In this document: positions 38,089 to 42,781 of the stretch, piece by piece
How the letters are laid out: each line of letters begins with the position of its first letter
Numbering within the stretch: the stretch's first letter is position 1
Assembly: GCA_030916945.1 (NCBI GenBank)
Contig: JAUPVS010000009.1
Span: forward strand, 1-42,781
Length of the DNA: 42,781 nt
Origin: Patescibacteria group bacterium
GTDB lineage: Bacteria > Patescibacteriota > Saccharimonadia > Saccharimonadales > JAUPVS01
Direction of reading: 5' to 3'
The notes under the pieces: generated by a model
Told to the model about the DNA's origin: nothing
The model's input: the letters and a program-made list of their open reading frames with translations, nothing else
The model's database searches: none
Made by a program: the position numbers and the translations under genes

Positions 38089-40776
38089 ATGGCCTCGGAT
38101 TCTTTCGATTTAGCTCGAGAAATTGACCACCATGGTGGCTGGGATGAGGCTACGGGAGTGGCTACCGGAGTAGCTTTGGCCGAGCATGGCTCGCATTTTG
38201 CCTACCCTCCCGAGAGACTGGAGCCGCTTGGTAACCCCGAACTACCGGTCGCCAACTTTAAGGATCGTATTGTTGATGTTGTCGCCGATAACCCGGTAAC
38301 CATTATTGTTGCCGAAACCGGAGCCGGCAAAAGTACCCAAGTCCCTCAATACCTATTTGAAGCCGGATATGACACGGTCTATGTTACGCAACCGCGTCGC
38401 GCGGCCGCTCGCAACGTAGCTACGCGCATCCGCGAAGAGGTCAGCCTGGTTCATGGCGAATTGGGCGGTCAAGATTTAGTGAGCTTTCAGACCGCCGGTG
38501 AACGTGATGGGCCGGAGTACGCGCGAATTAAAGTTGTCACCGATGGTTTACAGCTGGTAAAAGAGCTTCATGACAAAGGTTTCGGTACGGGTGACGTTTT
38601 GGTTATTGATGAAGTTCATGAGTGGAACACGAACATAGAAGTGTTGGTGGCTTGGACTAAACGGGCTATTAAGCAAAACCCAGGCCTGCGCGTCGTCATT
38701 ATGAGCGCTACCATGGATGCCGAACATCTGTCCGACTATTACGAAGAAGTTAGTCACCGACGCCCGCCAATTATCGAAATTCCTGGCCGCAACCATCATG
38801 TCGAAAAAGTTGAGCGACCAGAATCAACAGTCGTTGATGAGGTTATAAAAATCGTCAACAGCATACCCAATGAAGAGGCCGAACTACCAGCTGATTCAAC
38901 TGGTATTTTAGTATTTGAACCCGGTAAACGCGAGATCCAAGAGGCAATGGATAACGTAAGGGCACGCCTGCCCAAAAACTTAATTGATAAGGTAAAGATA
39001 TTCCCGCTCCACGCCAAACTTTCTCAAGAAGAGCAACAGGCTGCTCTGGCCGAATACCCAGGATACATAAAGATTGTTGTAGCGACCGAGGTTGCTCAAA
39101 CCAGTCTGACAATCTCCGATATTAAATACGTAGTCGACAGTGGTTACCAGCGTCGGATGGAGATTGACCACGAAGGCACACCTAGTTTACGCCTAGTGCC
39201 CATCTCGCAGGCCGATTGTGAGCAGCGGGCTGGCCGAACCGGTCGAGTCGGTGATGGTTTTTACGTATTAACAGCCATGGATAAGTCGACGCCGCACGTT
39301 ATGTTTAATAAGCGCGAGCGCTTTCCGACGTCTGAGATACGACGAACCGATGTGTCGCGCCATATGCTACGACTCGGAGAGGTTGATCTAGATATCGCTG
39401 AATTTGATATGTACCATGATGTTACCAAACATACTATTGAGCTAGCCGAGCACAATTTACGTCTTTTGGGTGCCTTGGATGACGACGTTCAGATTACCTA
39501 TCTAGGCTCAGAAATGAATCTTTACCCGTTGTGCACATCGTCGGCCCGCATTATGGTCGAAGCTCAGCGTTATCAAGAAGAGACTCGTGCCTGTCTTGCT
39601 GCCATTGTCGCTGCCAAAGAAGCTGGTGGGCTGCAGTACTTTGGTCACGAAGCTGGTCAGCGCTGGAGAGAGCTTACCAGTGAAAAAGCATCTGACTTGC
39701 TTGTTCAGCTAGATTTGTTTGTGGCTGCGCAGACCATGACAGATACTCAGCTTAAAGACAATGATCTAGATATCGACAACGTAAAACGCGCCCGCGAGAT
39801 ATATTACAAGGTGACACGATTAGCGCGTGCCGAACGCCAAATTTTGGAACCACCAGACGAGCGCACCCGTGAGGATGTAAAAATCTGTGCTGGCTCCGGT
39901 TTTGTTACTTCAATTTATAAACATGATGGCGATGGTGATTATGTGCATGCCTTTAATCCGTGGCCCACACGCCGTACTTTAAGTAAGCGCAGTATAGTTA
40001 CGGTTGCGGGTGGCGCGCCAGACTGGGTCGTTGGCGACCCTTATGCCGTCGAGTCGCGAGATCAATCTGAGTTACGTCATTTCGTCGAAAATGTAACGGT
40101 TGTGACGAGCTACGAGTTAGGCAGAATTGCAGCAGCTAGCGTTACGCAAGAATCGCAAGGCTACTATATGCATGATGGAACGGGAACGTACGTGGAGCGC
40201 TTTCGACATATGCTGTTTGGCATCGACCTAGGTGTGGTCGAAGAGCGCACACCCGAACCGTCACCGGCTTTGCGTCATGCCATAATTGAGCACGTCCTTA
40301 GCAACCCCGGTAGTGCCCAAAAAGAACTCCGAGCTACTAAAAAAGAGCTGGAGCACCTGAGCCGAATTGCCAAGGATCATGTGCCTAAACTAACCCACGA
40401 CCAAATAATCGCTCTAATCCACGAAGCCGCTCCGGCTGATGTAACTCATCCGGCTGAGGTCGAAGATAATCTGCGGGCCATGTTGCACGATCCGGAACGG
40501 AAACTATCGCTCGATGACTTTGTACCGCCATACAGAAGGGAGCAGATAATTGCTGATGCTCCAGAGGTTATTGAAGTTGCCGGTGGACGCATTCACCTCA
40601 AATATCAAAGGGGGAAGCCAATTGCCAGCCACTTTAGTGACGCTCACATTTTGGCTCTAACCGAAGAAGTTCTTTTGCCAGATGGACGAAGCGTCATGTT
40701 TAGTTACCCGGGCGATAAGAAGAAGCACAGCCTGCACGAGATCCAAGAAAAAATAAGAAACCAAGACGATTACTAA
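38089..40776 (+). CDS. DEAH-type RNA helicase (HrpA-like)
   Basis: The 895-residue protein has the DEAH/RHA helicase core: motif I 'AETGAGKSTQ' (75-84), motif II D-E-V-H at 174-177, motif III 'MSATMD', motif V 'VVATEVAQTSLTI' and motif VI 'QRAGRTGRVGDGF' around 379-391. These enzymes move along or remodel RNA with ATP. The C-terminal half has a helicase-associated-like region and ends in a basic tail. E. coli HrpA is about 1300 residues; this form is closer in size to HrpB or to eukaryotic cores. A GGGAG purine tract lies upstream of the ATG. Confidence 0.88.
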   Translation: MASDSFDLAREIDHHGGWDEATGVATGVALAEHGSHFAYPPERLEPLGNPELPVANFKDRIVDVVADNPVTIIVAETGAGKSTQVPQYLFEAGYDTVYVTQPRRAAARNVATRIREEVSLVHGELGGQDLVSFQTAGERDGPEYARIKVVTDGLQLVKELHDKGFGTGDVLVIDEVHEWNTNIEVLVAWTKRAIKQNPGLRVVIMSATMDAEHLSDYYEEVSHRRPPIIEIPGRNHHVEKVERPESTVVDEVIKIVNSIPNEEAELPADSTGILVFEPGKREIQEAMDNVRARLPKNLIDKVKIFPLHAKLSQEEQQAALAEYPGYIKIVVATEVAQTSLTISDIKYVVDSGYQRRMEIDHEGTPSLRLVPISQADCEQRAGRTGRVGDGFYVLTAMDKSTPHVMFNKRERFPTSEIRRTDVSRHMLRLGEVDLDIAEFDMYHDVTKHTIELAEHNLRLLGALDDDVQITYLGSEMNLYPLCTSSARIMVEAQRYQEETRACLAAIVAAKEAGGLQYFGHEAGQRWRELTSEKASDLLVQLDLFVAAQTMTDTQLKDNDLDIDNVKRAREIYYKVTRLARAERQILEPPDERTREDVKICAGSGFVTSIYKHDGDGDYVHAFNPWPTRRTLSKRSIVTVAGGAPDWVVGDPYAVESRDQSELRHFVENVTVVTSYELGRIAAASVTQESQGYYMHDGTGTYVERFRHMLFGIDLGVVEERTPEPSPALRHAIIEHVLSNPGSAQKELRATKKELEHLSRIAKDHVPKLTHDQIIALIHEAAPADVTHPAEVEDNLRAMLHDPERKLSLDDFVPPYRREQIIADAPEVIEVAGGRIHLKYQRGKPIASHFSDAHILALTEEVLLPDGRSVMFSYPGDKKKHSLHEIQEKIRNQDDY

Positions 40777-40786
40777 ACCAGCTTGA

Positions 40787-41296
40787 TTAGGCTATCTTAG
40801 CAAAGCCAACAACGTAATTCTTACCGTAGGTCTTGGCGCACTTAGGACAAGTTGTATAGAAGAAATAGCTGTTTAAGGCTTGTTCGCCTTGGACGGTAAC
40901 ATAGTTCATTAAGTCGGCATGCCAGGCCTTGGCATCCTTGTACGGTCCTTCGAAAACCTTGGTCATGTAAGTACCAGTCAAGCGGACCGAGTCGAGTCCG
41001 GGGACATCTTTGCTGACGGCTAAATATTGCTGGCTCTTCCAAGGTGAAACTTCTTCGCTCAAGATTAAAAAGTCATCAACCGTGGCACCGGCTGCCGAAA
41101 TTTTGGCTTGAGCCTTCTTCATGACCGATCCCATGTTAAGTGGCACGTGTAGAAAACTTCGTACCGTCGCCGTAGCGAACAGCTTATTGTCAAAATTAAA
41201 AGTTTGCTCATCCCACTCACTCGGATTGATTAGGGTGCAACAACCGGTGGTTGACTGGCTGAGGTCGATAACTGGTACATGGTTGGTAGCGTACAT
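40787..41296 (-). CDS. Conserved protein of a hydrolase-annotated family, C-terminal CxxC
   Basis: The 169-residue protein has 'CCTLINPSEWDEQTFNFDN', 'RSFLHVPLNMGSVMKKAQ', 'VFEGPYKDAKAWHADL' and a terminal 'FFYTTCPKCAKTYGKNYV'. The set matches a widespread small family often labelled hydrolase without proof. From the spacing, a CPKC metal or redox site near the end seems real. GGAGGA before the ATG gives a conventional start. The gene is convergent with the helicase gene, with a 10-nt gap. Confidence 0.7.
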   Translation of the reverse strand: MYATNHVPVIDLSQSTTGCCTLINPSEWDEQTFNFDNKLFATATVRSFLHVPLNMGSVMKKAQAKISAAGATVDDFLILSEEVSPWKSQQYLAVSKDVPGLDSVRLTGTYMTKVFEGPYKDAKAWHADLMNYVTVQGEQALNSYFFYTTCPKCAKTYGKNYVVGFAKIA

Positions 41297-41407
41297 GATA
41301 ATTCCTCCATCTATAGTTTGAGCCGGTTATTATAGCCTAGCTGTGACAGCCATCACAACCCAGCTGTGATATCTGATAAACATAAACATTTTGCTATACT
41401 GAAGCTA

Positions 41408-42430
41408 ATGAAGCGTAAAACAGTACTGCTCTGGATAGCCGCTGTTATGGCCGGGCTACTCGTCATCACGGCCTTCCTGTTCAAGCTAAGTCCTTTCCCC
41501 GGTGCCATGGTTATCCGGGCTGTCTTTACCATGAATGGTAGTAAATCACACAAACGCCTGCTGCCGTTTGAGCCCAGCACGGCCGTAGCGACAGTTAGTA
41601 ACCAGCAGTATCAGTCCGGTAACAAAGACGCCTTGCTGGACGTGTACTATCCTAAAAGCATCGAAGGTAGTCATCAACGTCTACCGGTGATTATCTGGAC
41701 ACATGGTGGGGCGTGGTTGGCTGGCAACAAACGTGACGCCGCTCCGTACTACAAACTGTTGGCTGCTCGCGGTTATATAGTCGTCGCCCCCAACTATTCT
41801 TTGGCACCAGGCAGTCGCTACCCCAAACCGGTGCATGAGTTAAATGATGCCCATGCCTATGTGCTGGCCAACGCTCAAAAGTTTTACGCTGACACCAGTA
41901 AAATCATCCTGGCTGGTGATTCGGCCGGGGCTCAACTGTCCAGCCAGATGGCAGCGCTCATTACCAACCAGGATTATGCCGCTGAGGTAGGTGTGCAGCC
42001 AGCGTTACTGCCGCAGCAACTTAAGGGTGTCGTCTTGAACTGCGGTATTTACCAGATGGAGGGCCTGACCCAACCGAACCCAACTTTGCCTAAGATAGTC
42101 GGTTGGGGAGAGGATGTTTCGGTCTGGGCCTACAGTGGTACTAAAGACGGCAACGACCCGGTTATTAAACAGATGTCGGCCTACTACCACGTTACTAAGG
42201 ACTTTCCGCCGACCTACATTAGTGGCGGTAATGGCGACCCTTTAACTAAAGCTCAATCGATGCCGTTTGCCACCAAGTTACAATCTTTGGGTGTGCCGGT
42301 CACAGCGCTATTTTATGCCGACGACCACAAGCCGGCCTTGCCACACGAGTATCAGTTCAATCTTACCAACCAAGATGGTCAGAACGCGCTGGAAGCCACC
42401 GTTAACTTTGTGGCTGAGCGAACTCGATAA
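41408..42430 (+). CDS. Membrane-anchored alpha/beta hydrolase (esterase/lipase, HSL-like)
   Basis: The 340-residue protein has one N-terminal membrane segment (about 6-26) and an esterase domain, probably outside the cell. 'VIIWTHGGAWLAGNKRD' contains the oxyanion-hole H-G-G (99-101), 'ILAGDSAGAQLSSQ' has nucleophile Ser172, and the catalytic acid and His are likely in 'SGGNGDPL' and 'LPHEYQF'. This is the carboxylesterase/HSL pattern. ATG 41408 is preferred over 41366 because TATACT (41395-41400) ends 7 nt before it. Confidence 0.85.
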   Translation: MKRKTVLLWIAAVMAGLLVITAFLFKLSPFPGAMVIRAVFTMNGSKSHKRLLPFEPSTAVATVSNQQYQSGNKDALLDVYYPKSIEGSHQRLPVIIWTHGGAWLAGNKRDAAPYYKLLAARGYIVVAPNYSLAPGSRYPKPVHELNDAHAYVLANAQKFYADTSKIILAGDSAGAQLSSQMAALITNQDYAAEVGVQPALLPQQLKGVVLNCGIYQMEGLTQPNPTLPKIVGWGEDVSVWAYSGTKDGNDPVIKQMSAYYHVTKDFPPTYISGGNGDPLTKAQSMPFATKLQSLGVPVTALFYADDHKPALPHEYQFNLTNQDGQNALEATVNFVAERTR

Positions 42431-42434
42431 AGAA

Positions 42435-42781
42435 TTACTTTACGAATAGCCACCAAAATCCAAATACGTAGGCGCCGCTGACAAACACTACACCGGCAAA
42501 CATCCACCTGGAATAGGTTCGTTTATCTAGATTAAGAATATAGACCGTAACGGTAGAAATTAACACGCCCGGAAATATCGGGCAGAGCAACGAAAATATC
42601 TTAAGTCCATGTCGATTGATGAGGCCGCCAGCTTTAACGACGTTTTTATTGTCCCGGCCTTCGTCAAAAGTGGTAACAATCTTCTTGCCAACCCGCCGCT
42701 TACTGATGCGGTCTTTGAAATGCTGGTTGGTAATTCGGTTACCGATCATAATAACTACTACAGCCGAGACCAGTGAGCCAA
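42435..42781 (-). CDS. Unknown multi-pass membrane protein (partial, N-terminus outside window)
   Basis: The frame is open from the stop at 42435 to the right edge of the window. It includes an internal ATG at 42749, but the codons upstream ('GSLVSAVVVIM') read as the end of a membrane helix, so the true start is outside. Visible parts are a basic loop ('FKDRISKRRVGKKIVTTFDE') and two further hydrophobic segments ('SLLCPIFPGVLISTVTVYIL', 'MFAGVVFVSGAYVFGFWWLF'). No family is recognised. Confidence 0.65.
   Translation of the reverse strand, partial: GSLVSAVVVIMIGNRITNQHFKDRISKRRVGKKIVTTFDEGRDNKNVVKAGGLINRHGLKIFSLLCPIFPGVLISTVTVYILNLDKRTYSRWMFAGVVFVSGAYVFGFWWLFVK

Overview
The window looks like a piece of a compact genome from the Patescibacteria (Candidate Phyla Radiation), most likely a Saccharibacteria (TM7) relative. 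The reasons are very short or overlapping gene junctions, many small membrane or secreted proteins without recognisable families, a minimal informational cluster (bL32, NusB, Nudix, RNase III, bS16, KH protein, TrmD), an unusual LeuRS, a type IV prepilin-like protein and a short list of cell-wall genes. UGA acts as a normal stop (for example at 7198-7200), which argues against the UGA-recoding Gracilibacteria and Absconditabacteria. This placement is inference. No rRNA, CRISPR array, transposase or phage structural gene was seen.

Layout. 1-3620 (minus strand): a cut-off DUF1801 protein, an S51-like peptidase, DUF1428 and DUF5679 proteins, a SinR-family (Cas2-fold) protein and an unknown 388-residue protein. 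3900-5460: three minus-strand tRNAs (Gly, Phe, Ala) with terminators, between small membrane or coiled-coil proteins. 5527-12083 (plus): a membrane protein, then a tightly packed set made of an alpha/beta hydrolase, a membrane-anchored MurF-like ligase, a Ddl-like ligase and a class IV aminotransferase, followed by an HD phosphohydrolase. 12104-14986: leuS with a complete Nudix domain inserted. 15395-20303: rpmF, nusB, nudix, rnc, an unknown gene, rpsP, khpA, trmD, then nickel superoxide dismutase and its maturation protease. 20300-24171 (minus): ABC-2 permease, ABC ATPase, PAP2-family enzyme and a membrane-anchored protein. 24265-27449: tRNA-Gln, repeats, and a PP-loop enzyme that resembles MurL. 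27569-31190: histidine kinase, receiver-only regulator and a surface protein. 31187-42781: mostly unknown proteins, with a nucleotidyltransferase, a uridine-kinase-like NTPase, a prepilin-like protein, a DEAH-type helicase and an esterase.

How the genes fit together. The hydrolase/MurF/Ddl/aminotransferase set and the MurL-like protein point to peptidoglycan peptide synthesis with a non-standard supply of D-amino acids. The 15-20 kb block is ribosome assembly and RNA processing, with an oxidative-stress pair at its end.

Two patterns span the window. First, many transcription-initial genes have a TATAAT-like -10 box ending 6-10 nt before the start codon, as expected for leaderless mRNAs, while genes inside operons carry Shine-Dalgarno sites. 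Second, intergenic regions close to tRNAs and terminators hold a family of modular elements. Their linkers are conserved, but they are joined by short hairpins whose stem sequences differ between copies while base pairing is kept.
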